From: Paenibacillus sp.
Lineage (GTDB): Bacteria; Bacillota; Bacilli; Paenibacillales; YIM-B00363
Reading direction: 5' to 3'
DNA: 64,000 nucleotides
NCBI RefSeq assembly: GCF_031177825.1
Contig: NZ_JAPSKE010000023.1
Coordinates: 28,900 to 92,899 of the forward strand
A model generated the notes under the pieces. The model saw nothing but the letters and a program-made list of their open reading frames with translations, made no database searches and had not been told where the DNA came from. Both the position numbers and the translations under genes were made by a program. Shown piece by piece: positions 41,054-49,376 of the stretch (position 1 is its first letter; every line of letters starts with the position of its first letter).

Positions 41054-43285
41054 ATGAAGCTGAAAGCAGCAGTCCCCATCTTCTACAAATATGTCGCCTC
41101 GTTCGTGGCCGTCCTGCTCGTGCCGATTTTGTTCCTCGGGATTTCCGGTTACGAGCAGACGGTAAATCTGATCCACGACGAAGTGACGGTCAGCCACCAG
41201 AACCGAGTTCTCCAATGGCAAGAACAGATCGACGCCAAGCTAATCCAGATGAACAAGATCGCCGCGGAGGTCGCGGCGAACCCCGAATTGACGCCGTATT
41301 CGCTTGAACGCAGTTTTTATCAAGCGTATCGGGCGAAAGCGCTGCTGAATTACAAAATGGCGAACGAGTTTGTGCACGAGATGCTCCTGTATATTCGCGG
41401 CGGAGATTATTTATACTCCTCTGTAAGCACTTACAAAACGCAACGCTTCATTAACGAAATTTACCGGTACCGGGATTGGGACGAAGCGCAGTTTCGGCAA
41501 GCGATCGAATCCTCCTCGAGACCGGCGTTCCGGCCGGCGGAAGAGGTCCGTCTTCGGAACGATCGGAGCCGGTTGGTGACCTACCTCGTACCCATTCCCT
41601 ACAAGAGCAACAATCCGTACGGAACGTTGCTGTTTCTTATTCCCGAAGACGCGCTGCTGCCGCCGGAGCGGATCGATCGAAGCGGCAATACGGTTGTCCT
41701 CGACCAAAACGGCAACGTCGTCGCTTCGCTGAAGCCCGCCGGCGGCTTGCCGGACGCGGCCGAGCTGCTTCCGGACGCGGCGGGGCCGAGCTTTCATATT
41801 CGTTCCGTCGACGGGACGGACCATTATATATCGCATATTCGTTCCAAGTTGACGGGGTGGACGTATGTGACGATGCTTCCGGTCGCCGAGGTGATGAAGC
41901 CCGTTCATGAGATGCGCGACCGGTGGCTTCTCAACTTGATGCTGATCGTGCTGATCGGCGGACTGATCATTTACGGTTTGGTTTATGTCAATTACCACCC
42001 GATCCGCGAGCTCGTGCGGTGGGCGGACGCGCGCTGGGGCTTGTCCGACCGCAAAGCCGACGAGCTCGATACGGTTCGATCGCTGATCGATCGGATGGGG
42101 CAGTCGAATCAGGAGCTCGGGCAGAAGCTGCAGAATAACCGATCCGCGATTCAGGAGCATCTGCTCTTGCAGGTGCTCAGGGGGGAGGTTTCGGACGTGT
42201 CGGCGTTCAACGATCGGGGAAGGGAGTACGGCGTATCGTTCTCCCATCCGCGGTTTTTGGTCGTCATGTTCGACTTGGCGGCGGAACGTGCGGCGGCGCA
42301 CAAAGCGACGCTCCGCAGCCTTGTGGCCGGGAGCGCGTCGGCATGGATCGAAGCGTATGGGAAAGACGATCTGGACGACCGCCGCATTCCGTTCCTCGTG
42401 TCGACGTCGCTGGACGACGGCGAGCTTGCCGGTTGGGTGGAGGAGCTGCACCGCTCGCTGCGCGATGAGCGCGGCATCGCGACCACCGTCGGCGTCGGAA
42501 ACGCGTATCCGGACATCGGACGGATCGGCAAGTCGTACCTTGAAGCGTCGACGGCGGCGGATTTCAAGTTGATCCGGGGGAACGGAAAAATCATCCATTT
42601 CCAGGACGTGTCGGATGGCGAATCGGGCGCCGTTTCGTATCCGACGCAGGAGCTGTCGCGGCTCGAGACGCTGATCCGGCAGGGCGACGCCGAACGAATC
42701 GCCGACGTGCTCGGGGGCATCGCGGCGGCGATCCGCGACCGGAGCGCGACGCTGTTCGCGGCGCGCTGTCTCTGTTTCGACATCGTCAACACGGTATTGA
42801 AGACGGTGGCCGAGATGAACGCCTTGCCCGGGGCGACGGAACGGTTGCCGAACGTATTGTCGCTGATGCGCTTCGACACGGTGGAGGAACTGACCGAACG
42901 GGTGATGGCGGCATGCATTGACCTATGCAGGCTAATCGAACGCGGGAAGGCCGAAGCGCCGCTGATCGCGTCGATGCTGGCGTATATCGAGGAACGATTC
43001 GCCGATCCCGAATTTTCCGTCCGCCAGCTGGCCGAGCGATTTTCCTTGTCCGAATCGTACGTCAGCCGGTACGTGAAGGAACAGACGGGGAAGAACGTCT
43101 CCGAACACGTGCACCGGCTGCGGGTCGAACGGGCCAAGCAGCTGCTCGCCCGGGACGACCGTCCGTTAAAGGACATCGTCGAACAAGTGGGGTATTACGA
43201 CGCCTCCAGTTTTATTCGCACCTTCAAGCGGTCCGTCGGGGTGACGCCGGGCGAATTCCGGCGGCTGTACAAACCAGCGGAGTAA
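41054..43285 (+). CDS. Membrane-bound AraC family regulator, module 2
   Basis: The protein has 743 residues from the ATG at 41054 behind GGGAGTG. A first span (about 11-31, YVASFVAVLLVPILFLGISG), an extracytoplasmic dCACHE-like sensor (about 35-285) and a second span (about 293-313, LMLIVLIGGLIIYGLVYV) are followed by a cytoplasmic region. The C-terminal AraC domain (about 640-740) has VRQLAERFSLSESYVSRYVK, a RVERAKQLLARDDRPLKDI segment and SSFIRTFKRSVGVTPGEFRR. Such one-protein sensors replace the YesM/YesN pair and control the sugar-uptake operon beside them, here directly downstream. Confidence 0.92.
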   Translation: MKLKAAVPIFYKYVASFVAVLLVPILFLGISGYEQTVNLIHDEVTVSHQNRVLQWQEQIDAKLIQMNKIAAEVAANPELTPYSLERSFYQAYRAKALLNYKMANEFVHEMLLYIRGGDYLYSSVSTYKTQRFINEIYRYRDWDEAQFRQAIESSSRPAFRPAEEVRLRNDRSRLVTYLVPIPYKSNNPYGTLLFLIPEDALLPPERIDRSGNTVVLDQNGNVVASLKPAGGLPDAAELLPDAAGPSFHIRSVDGTDHYISHIRSKLTGWTYVTMLPVAEVMKPVHEMRDRWLLNLMLIVLIGGLIIYGLVYVNYHPIRELVRWADARWGLSDRKADELDTVRSLIDRMGQSNQELGQKLQNNRSAIQEHLLLQVLRGEVSDVSAFNDRGREYGVSFSHPRFLVVMFDLAAERAAAHKATLRSLVAGSASAWIEAYGKDDLDDRRIPFLVSTSLDDGELAGWVEELHRSLRDERGIATTVGVGNAYPDIGRIGKSYLEASTAADFKLIRGNGKIIHFQDVSDGESGAVSYPTQELSRLETLIRQGDAERIADVLGGIAAAIRDRSATLFAARCLCFDIVNTVLKTVAEMNALPGATERLPNVLSLMRFDTVEELTERVMAACIDLCRLIERGKAEAPLIASMLAYIEERFADPEFSVRQLAERFSLSESYVSRYVKEQTGKNVSEHVHRLRVERAKQLLARDDRPLKDIVEQVGYYDASSFIRTFKRSVGVTPGEFRRLYKPAE

Positions 43286-43289
43286 CGAC

Positions 43290-43332
43290 AGGCGCGGCAC
43301 ATCGGTTCAGATTCGACCGATACGCCGCGCCT
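43290..43332 (+). terminator. Hairpin after the module 2 regulator gene
   Basis: AGGCGCGGC and GCCGCGCCT pair over 9 bp with inner ATCGGT/ACCGAT arms. The T-run is weak (CGTATTTGTC), so read-through into the permease operon is possible. Confidence 0.55.
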
Positions 43333-43589
43333 ATCGTATTTGTCAGAATCTGCATACGCTAAGCAGCATCGGCCGATAGGCAAGCCCCGAAGCAATTCGC
43401 TATGCTTCGGATGTCGGCGTCGGCGGGCTGCGCATGGCTCGACCGACGGCAGTCGCCGACACGTAGAACGGCCGACATGTAAAACGGCGAAGAAAGGAGA
43501 GGGATAGTATCGTAAGCGGCGAAGTCCCGGCGCGGACGGACCGGAGCGCGCGAAGCGTACGAGGCAACGTTCGCAGGCTCGCTAGGAAG

Positions 43590-44474
43590 GTGGCGGCGAG
43601 TTATGAGCTGTATCTGTTTCTGCTTCCGACGCTGCTCTATTTTATCGTGTTTCATTATATCCCGATGTACGGCGTTCAGATCGCCTTCAAGCGATTTATC
43701 GCCGCGGAGGGCGTCGCGGGCAGTCCTTGGGCCGGCTTGGAACATTTCGAGCGCTTTTTTCAATCGTTCCAGTTTTGGACGCTTTTGCGAAACACGCTGG
43801 GTTTGAGCCTGTACGAGCTTCTGGTCGCGTTTCCGGCGCCGATCGCGTTGGCGTTGCTCATCAATCAACTCGCTTCGGAACGTTTCAAGAAATTCGTGCA
43901 GACGGTCACGTATGCGCCGCATTTCATCTCCGTCGTCGTCGTCGTCGGAATGTTGAACTTGTTTTTGTCCCCGCGGAACGGACTTGTCAATCGGGCCATC
44001 GAGATGTTCGGCGGGACGCCGGTCTTTTTCATGGCGAACCCCGATTGGTTCAAGACGATCTTCGTCTTCTCGGGCGTTTGGCAGAACGCCGGCTGGTCGA
44101 CGATCGTTTATTTGGCGGCGCTGACGGCGATCAACCCGGAGCTGCACGAAGCGGCCGTCGTCGACGGCGCTTCGAAATGGCAACGCGTCCGGCATATCGA
44201 TCTGCCCGGCATCGCGCCGACTGTCGTCATCCTGTGGATCCTAACCGTAGGCAGCTTCATGACCGTCGGATACGAAAAGGTGTATTTGATGCAAAATCAG
44301 CTCAACATCGACTCGTCGGAAATCATTCAGACCTACGTGTACAAGGTCGGTCTGCTCGATGCCCAATACAGCTATTCGGCGGCGATCGGATTGTTTAATT
44401 CCGCGATTAACTTTGCGCTGCTCGTCGCGGTGAACGGATGGGCCCGCCGGATGAAGCAAGCGAGCTTGTGGTAG
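43590..44474 (+). CDS. CUT1 sugar ABC transporter permease (LplB type), module 2
   Basis: The canonical start is a GTG at 43590 (MAASYELYLFLLPTLLYF), which gives 294 residues with six spans, the EAA loop EAAVVDGASKWQRVRHIDLP and the closing RRMKQASLW. AAGGAGAGG (43495-43503) lies far upstream, and the frame is open from there with a basic N-terminus (DRSARSVRGNVRRLARK) but no ATG, GTG or TTG. The codon six to eight bases after that site in frame is ATC (43509). The GTG at 43590 has AGGAAG directly next to it, which is too close. Actual start is unclear. Confidence 0.88.
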   Translation: MAASYELYLFLLPTLLYFIVFHYIPMYGVQIAFKRFIAAEGVAGSPWAGLEHFERFFQSFQFWTLLRNTLGLSLYELLVAFPAPIALALLINQLASERFKKFVQTVTYAPHFISVVVVVGMLNLFLSPRNGLVNRAIEMFGGTPVFFMANPDWFKTIFVFSGVWQNAGWSTIVYLAALTAINPELHEAAVVDGASKWQRVRHIDLPGIAPTVVILWILTVGSFMTVGYEKVYLMQNQLNIDSSEIIQTYVYKVGLLDAQYSYSAAIGLFNSAINFALLVAVNGWARRMKQASLW

Positions 44475-44486
44475 GGAGGTGCCGCG

Positions 44487-45371
44487 ATGTCGGCCCGGAG
44501 CCGGTCGGACCGATGGTTCGACGCCGCGAATTATTGTATCTTGACGCTGCTGCTGGCGGCGGTTCTGTACCCGTTGTACTTTGTCGTCATCGCTTCCGTC
44601 AGCGATCCGGACTTGGTGAACGCGGGGCGGGTATGGTTGTACCCGCGCGAGATGACGCTCGAAGGCTACGAGCGCATCTTCGGCGACGACGCGGTCTGGT
44701 ACGGCTATCGGAATTCTTTGCTGTACACCGTCGTCGGAACCGCCATCAACGTCACGCTGACGCTGACGGGCGGATACGCGCTGTCCCGGCGCGACTTGCC
44801 CGGCCGCACCGTGTTTACGTTCGCGATCGTGTTCACGATGTTTTTCGGCGGGGGGCTGATCCCGACCTATTTGCTCGTCAAGGAGCTGGGCATGGTCAAT
44901 ACGATGTGGGCGATGGTCGTCCCGAACGCCGTCTCCGCCTTCAACATCGTCGTCGCCAGAACGTTCTTCCAAAGCACGATACCGAAGGAGCTGTTGGAAG
45001 CGGCCGCGGTGGACGGCTGTCCGAACACGTTGTTTTTCCTGCGCATCGCGTTACCGCTGTCGATGCCGATCGTAGCCGTCCTGACGCTGTTCAGCGCGGT
45101 GGGGCACTGGAACTCTTATTTTCAGGCGTTAATCTACCTGAACCGGGACGAGCTGATGCCGCTGCAGATCGTCCTGCGCAACCTGTTGATCGCCAGCGAG
45201 GTGTCGGACGTCATGACGTCGGACATGGCGTCATCCGCCGACCAGCAGCGGATCGTAGAGGTCATGAAATTCGGCATGATCGTCGTGGCGAGCCTCCCGA
45301 TGCTGGCGCTGTATCCTTTCCTGCAAAAGTACTTCGTCAAGGGCGTCATGATCGGATCGTTGAAAGGTTGA
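44487..45371 (+). CDS. CUT1 sugar ABC transporter permease (LplC/YtcP type), module 2
   Basis: This 294-residue protein has six spans, the EAA loop IPKELLEAAAVDGCPNTLFF and the family C-terminal end FLQKYFVKGVMIGSLKG. GGGAGGTG precedes the ATG, 12 bp after the partner permease. With the lipoprotein gene it forms a CUT1 importer; the shared MsmX-type ATPase is not encoded here, as usual for the family. Confidence 0.93.
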   Translation: MSARSRSDRWFDAANYCILTLLLAAVLYPLYFVVIASVSDPDLVNAGRVWLYPREMTLEGYERIFGDDAVWYGYRNSLLYTVVGTAINVTLTLTGGYALSRRDLPGRTVFTFAIVFTMFFGGGLIPTYLLVKELGMVNTMWAMVVPNAVSAFNIVVARTFFQSTIPKELLEAAAVDGCPNTLFFLRIALPLSMPIVAVLTLFSAVGHWNSYFQALIYLNRDELMPLQIVLRNLLIASEVSDVMTSDMASSADQQRIVEVMKFGMIVVASLPMLALYPFLQKYFVKGVMIGSLKG

Positions 45372-45403
45372 CACGTTAGAAAATCGAACGGAGGGCTTTG
45401 GAT

Positions 45404-47056
45404 ATGATGTTTACACGTAAACGCAATCGCGCCGCGGCCGGCTTCGCGCTGGCGACGACGCTGCTGTTGTCCGCCTGCGCGACGGAGTCCGGCACCGAGC
45501 GAGGGACCGGCGCGAACGACGCCGCGGGCGCGACCGCCGAACCGACTCCTTCGGCTTCGCCGGCTCCGGCGGGATTCCGCCCGACCGGCTACCCGATCGT
45601 CGACGACAAGCTGACGCTGCGCTTCGCCGGCGCCAAGGGCGCGGTATCCAAGGACTTTGGAGAACTGCCCTTCTTCCAGCAGTACGAAGAAGCGACGAAC
45701 GTTCATATCGAATGGAGCATGAACCCGGATTCGAGCTGGAACGAGAAGAAAAACCTCATCTTCGCCAGCGGCGATCTGCCGGACGCTTTCTACGGCCATC
45801 ATATCCTGTCCGGCGAGGACGTGTTGAAATACGGCGCGCAGGGGCTGCTGATCCCGCTGGAGGACCTGATCGACCAGTATGCGCCGAATTTGAAGAAGGT
45901 GTTCGAAGACAATCCGAGCTTCCGCCAAGAGTTGACCGCGCCGGACGGACACATTTATGCGCTGCCGACGATCGACGAGGGCTACCCGGATTCCCGCGAC
46001 GCCTTGTTCATTAACCGGAAGTGGCTCGATCAGCTTGGGCTGTCCGTGCCGACGACGACGGAGGAATTTTACGAGGTGTTGAAGGCGTTTCGGGACAACG
46101 ATATGAACGGCAACGGCGACGCCGGCGACGAAATTCCGTTTTCGTACTTCGGCCACCAAAATTACGGCATCTATTCGTTCTTCGGCGCCTTCGGCATGAC
46201 GGATCGGCCGAATCATATCGGAATGGACGGGGACCGGGTATTGTACACCGCGGCGCAGTCCTCTTACAAGGAGGGGATCCAATACTTTCACCGGCTCTAC
46301 GCGGAAGGCCTCCTCGATGTCGAGAGCTTGACGCACGACAAGAACGTTTATTTCTCGAAAATCAAGGAGTCGCTCGTCGGCGTATTTATCGGTTGGGACC
46401 ATTACGACGTCTTCGGCACGGAACCGCATGATTACGAAGTGATGCTCCCGCTCAAGGGGCCGGAAGGCCACCAGCTCTGGAACCGGTACCCGGTCGGCAT
46501 CTTGAGCAAGGGCGCGTTCGCGATCACGTCCGCGAACGAGCACCCCGAGGTCACGATGCGCTGGATCGACCGCAGCTATGACCCGATGGTCGGACTGGAG
46601 GCGGTGGAAGGCCCGGTCGGCATCAACCTCCTCGTGCATCCGGACGGCACGATCGAAAACACCCCGGCGCCGGAAGGGATGAACGGGAACGAATTCCGGC
46701 ACTCCACCGCGCCGGCCTCGAAGTCGGTGTTCATCCGCACGCTGGAATTGGCGGAGAAGCGGGTGCGCCAGACGGTACCGGGCAGCCTGATGAAAACGGA
46801 TATCGACAAGCTGTACCAGCCGTATCTGATACCGGACATTTACCCCGACCTGTTCTTCACGGCGGAGGAAAACGATGAGCGCATCCGGTACTTTACCGAT
46901 GTCGACGCGTACGTCAACAAGATGCACGCCAAGTGGATCATCGACGGGAACGTCGAGAACGAATGGGACGAATATATGGACACGCTGAACCGGATGGGGC
47001 TCGACAAGATGCTCGCCATCTATCAAGCCGCTTACGATCGCTTCAGCAGCCAATAA
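45404..47056 (+). CDS. CUT1 sugar-binding lipoprotein, module 2
   Basis: The protein has 550 residues from the ATG at 45404 (GGAGGG eight bases upstream). A signal peptide ends in LLLSAC, acylated Cys at about 24, and a Gly/Ala/Pro/Ser/Thr linker follows. The mature part is an LplA-type solute-binding protein (NVHIEWSMNPDSSWNEKKNL, then GDLPDAFYGHHI). It contains an EF-hand-like loop DNDMNGNGDAGDEIPF (about 225-240), common in this family and a likely calcium site. Confidence 0.92.
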   Translation: MMFTRKRNRAAAGFALATTLLLSACATESGTERGTGANDAAGATAEPTPSASPAPAGFRPTGYPIVDDKLTLRFAGAKGAVSKDFGELPFFQQYEEATNVHIEWSMNPDSSWNEKKNLIFASGDLPDAFYGHHILSGEDVLKYGAQGLLIPLEDLIDQYAPNLKKVFEDNPSFRQELTAPDGHIYALPTIDEGYPDSRDALFINRKWLDQLGLSVPTTTEEFYEVLKAFRDNDMNGNGDAGDEIPFSYFGHQNYGIYSFFGAFGMTDRPNHIGMDGDRVLYTAAQSSYKEGIQYFHRLYAEGLLDVESLTHDKNVYFSKIKESLVGVFIGWDHYDVFGTEPHDYEVMLPLKGPEGHQLWNRYPVGILSKGAFAITSANEHPEVTMRWIDRSYDPMVGLEAVEGPVGINLLVHPDGTIENTPAPEGMNGNEFRHSTAPASKSVFIRTLELAEKRVRQTVPGSLMKTDIDKLYQPYLIPDIYPDLFFTAEENDERIRYFTDVDAYVNKMHAKWIIDGNVENEWDEYMDTLNRMGLDKMLAIYQAAYDRFSSQ

Positions 47057-47066
47057 TACAGGAACG

Positions 47067-47090
47067 AGCGGCGGCGCCTCGGCGCCGCCG
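47067..47090 (+). promoter_or_regulatory. GC-rich hairpin between the lipoprotein and isomerase genes
   Basis: CGGCGGCGCC and GGCGCCGCCG pair around TC. No T-run follows, so it is more likely an mRNA-stabilising structure that lowers expression of the downstream gene than a terminator. Confidence 0.45.
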
Positions 47091-47111
47091 CGATTCGTCG
47101 GGAGGCGCGAA

Positions 47112-47960
47112 GTGAAGCTTTCATTGAACACGAGCTATTTGGGGGATACGGGCCGGGAGGAGCATTGCCTGCGGAGCATCAAGGCGGCGGGCTTCGACAG
47201 CATTCAGTGGATTCATGATTGGAACGGCGACTATATGTATGCGCCATCCGAGATCGAGCAAATCGCCGACTGGCTGTCGACCTACGGGCTCGTCATGGGC
47301 GATCTGCATGCGAGCAAGGGGATCCGGAAGGACTATATGTCTTTCAACGAGTACGAGCGGAAAGCCGGAGTCGAACTGATCAAAAATCGCGTCGACCTGG
47401 CCGCCCGCTGCGGCGCACGCGTTATCGTCCTGCACATGCCGATTCCGACGGCGTTGTGGAATTCACCGCGTCTGGACGACCTGTACGACCGTGTGTTTCG
47501 TTCGCTGGACGAGCTTCGGCCCTATTGTATCGGCAAGGACGTCAGGATCGCAGTCGAAAATTTGGTGCAGACGGACTTCCGGAAGGAAACGGAGCAGTTC
47601 GAGAGGCTGTTCGAGCGGTACGACGCAGATTTCCTCGGATTGTGCTACGATTCCGGTCATGCCAATTGCGCTTTTCGGGGGACGGGGGAGCGTGTCGGGT
47701 TCCTTGAGCGCTTCGCCGATCGGCTGCTGAGCGTGCATCTGACGGATAATGACGGCCGCGGCGACGCGCACTGGGTGCCGTTCTCCGGCTCGGTCGATTG
47801 GACGGGTATCGCCCGGGTGCTGGTCGATACCGGCTATGACGGATACGTCACGCTAGAATCGGTATTGCGTCGAAGCGGGTTGGAAGACGAAGCGATTTAC
47901 CTGGAAGAATGTTTCGCGAGAGCCGAACGGTTCCGCGAGCTGGCGGAGCGGTTTCGGTGA
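47112..47960 (+). CDS. Sugar phosphate isomerase/epimerase (TIM barrel), module 2
   Basis: This 282-residue protein starts at a GTG with GGGAGG six bases upstream. It shows the xylose-isomerase-like TIM barrel: LSLNTSYLGD, FDSIQWIHDW, CGARVIVLHMPIP, VRIAVENL, LGLCYDSGHANCAF with the metal-binding Asp/His, LLSVHLTDNDGRGDAHW and YDGYVTLES. It is the last gene of the module 2 operon, which ends in a strong terminator, and should process the imported sugar. Confidence 0.9.
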   Translation: MKLSLNTSYLGDTGREEHCLRSIKAAGFDSIQWIHDWNGDYMYAPSEIEQIADWLSTYGLVMGDLHASKGIRKDYMSFNEYERKAGVELIKNRVDLAARCGARVIVLHMPIPTALWNSPRLDDLYDRVFRSLDELRPYCIGKDVRIAVENLVQTDFRKETEQFERLFERYDADFLGLCYDSGHANCAFRGTGERVGFLERFADRLLSVHLTDNDGRGDAHWVPFSGSVDWTGIARVLVDTGYDGYVTLESVLRRSGLEDEAIYLEECFARAERFRELAERFR

Positions 47961-47980
47961 AGCGGATCCGCGCCGGAGAA

Positions 47981-48030
47981 GGAACATCCCAAGCCCGCCT
48001 GTCGGACAGTCGGCTTGGGATGTTCCGTTT
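47981..48030 (+). terminator. Terminator of the module 2 operon
   Basis: Arms 47981-47995 and 48012-48026 (GGAACATCCCAAGCC and complement) pair perfectly over 15 bp and are followed by GTTTTCG. Confidence 0.85.
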
Positions 48031-48192
48031 TCGAGGTATTCGAGGGTGCGAAACAAAACTTGACAGGCATGTGGAAAATACTTGTTAGTCCATTGGTCAG
48101 TCGTAGAAAAAAGAGCGTCACATCGTTCAGAAAGGGTTATGATGGGGATACGGATAACATTGGATGTTTAAAAGGACGGAGGGGAACAGTTC

Positions 48193-48711
48193 ATGAGCGG
48201 AAAGAAGCTCGTTCATCCCGACGGCCGGACAGTTACGTTACTCGACGCCGGCACGGATGAACAAGGGCCATACCTGTTGGTCGAACATCGAATCTTTCGG
48301 CAAGGCGCGATGAACGGGCCGCACTGGCATCCGGTTCTAACAGAAAAATTCGCGGTGAAGGAGGGGCGTATGCGGTTCGTGATCGACGGCAAGGAGCAGT
48401 TTGCGGAACCGGGAGACGAGGTCGCCATCGCCCCGAACCAGGTTCACCAATTCTGGAACGCAAGCGACACCCGATTGATTGCGCTCCATGAAGTTCGTCC
48501 CCCGGGACGACATTGGTATATGTTCGAGATCATTCATAAGTTAGAATGCGAGGGGAAGCTGAACAGGAAGGGCGTTCCGTCGAATCCATTGTGGTTGGGA
48601 GCGGCTTGGGAGAGTATCGACGGATATATTCAGGGGCCGCCGGTCGTTGTCCAGAAGGTGTTCTTAGGCGGCCTGGCGCGGTTGGCGAACGCGTTGGGTT
48701 ATCGCGTATGA
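48193..48711 (+). CDS. Cupin domain protein
   Basis: This 172-residue protein has a single cupin barrel in its N-terminal two thirds: GPHWHPVLTEKFAVKEGRMRF with two His and a Glu, then EPGDEVAIAPNQVHQFWNA. The C-terminal 60 residues are helical. GGAGGGGAAC precedes the ATG. It is convergent with the response regulator gene, whose stop codon is immediately adjacent. The substrate is unknown. Confidence 0.85.
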   Translation: MSGKKLVHPDGRTVTLLDAGTDEQGPYLLVEHRIFRQGAMNGPHWHPVLTEKFAVKEGRMRFVIDGKEQFAEPGDEVAIAPNQVHQFWNASDTRLIALHEVRPPGRHWYMFEIIHKLECEGKLNRKGVPSNPLWLGAAWESIDGYIQGPPVVVQKVFLGGLARLANALGYRV

Positions 48712-49353
48712 TTACGGGTCCCGCGACTCCTTCAATAGTCGTCTCGCTTCGTTCCGATCCGCGACCTGCAGCTTGTTCAAGATCGTGGAAATATTGTTCG
48801 CCACCGTCTTGGCGCTGATGAAGAGGCGCGCGGCGATCTGCGCGTTCGTCTCCCCTTCGGCGATGCGCTCCAAGATTTCCATCTCCCGCTTGGACAGCTC
48901 GGCGAGCGCCGGATGCTCCGGCTTGACGGCCGCCCTGGGCGCCGCGAAATAGTGAATCATCCGCGACGCGATGTCCGCGCTGAACACCGCCCCGCCGTTG
49001 CCGACCATCCGAATCGATTGCAGCAATTCCGGCTCGTCGGCATCCTTCAGCACGTAGCCCTTCGCTCCGGCGCGCATCGCCGTAAACACGGATTGGTCGT
49101 CCTGGAACATGGTGAGCACCAGCACTTCCACGCGCGGGTACCGTTCCTTAATGAGCCGGGTCGCCTCGATTCCGTTCAAGCCGGGCATCCGGATATCCAT
49201 CAAGATGACGTCCGGCTGCAGCGCGGCGGCCAGATCCAACGCCTCGTCGCCGGACGAAGCTTCTCCCACGACCTCCAAGTCGTCCGTCGTTCCGAGCAAA
49301 TTGCGAACGCCGCTCCGAAACAGCGGATGGTCGTCGGCGATGACGATTTTCAC
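48712..49353 (-). CDS. NarL/LuxR-type response regulator
   Basis: The protein has 213 residues from a GTG at 49353 behind GGGGAG. The receiver domain shows IVIADDHPLFRSGV, the phosphoacceptor Asp in VILMDIRMPGLNG (about 54), VLTMF with Thr, and GYVLKDA with the conserved Lys. The LuxR helix-turn-helix (about 148-205) reads LSKREMEILERIAEGETNAQ and then ISAKTVANNISTILNKL. It is 23 bp downstream of the kinase gene and forms a two-component system with it. Confidence 0.93.
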   Translation of the reverse strand: MKIVIADDHPLFRSGVRNLLGTTDDLEVVGEASSGDEALDLAAALQPDVILMDIRMPGLNGIEATRLIKERYPRVEVLVLTMFQDDQSVFTAMRAGAKGYVLKDADEPELLQSIRMVGNGGAVFSADIASRMIHYFAAPRAAVKPEHPALAELSKREMEILERIAEGETNAQIAARLFISAKTVANNISTILNKLQVADRNEARRLLKESRDP

Positions 49354-49376
49354 ATGGAAGCTCCCCTTTCCTTTAT

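Noticed and set aside
41417..41432. TGTAAGCACTTACA palindrome resembling an operator
   Set aside because: It lies well inside the coding region of the module 2 regulator, far from a promoter, and encodes ordinary residues.
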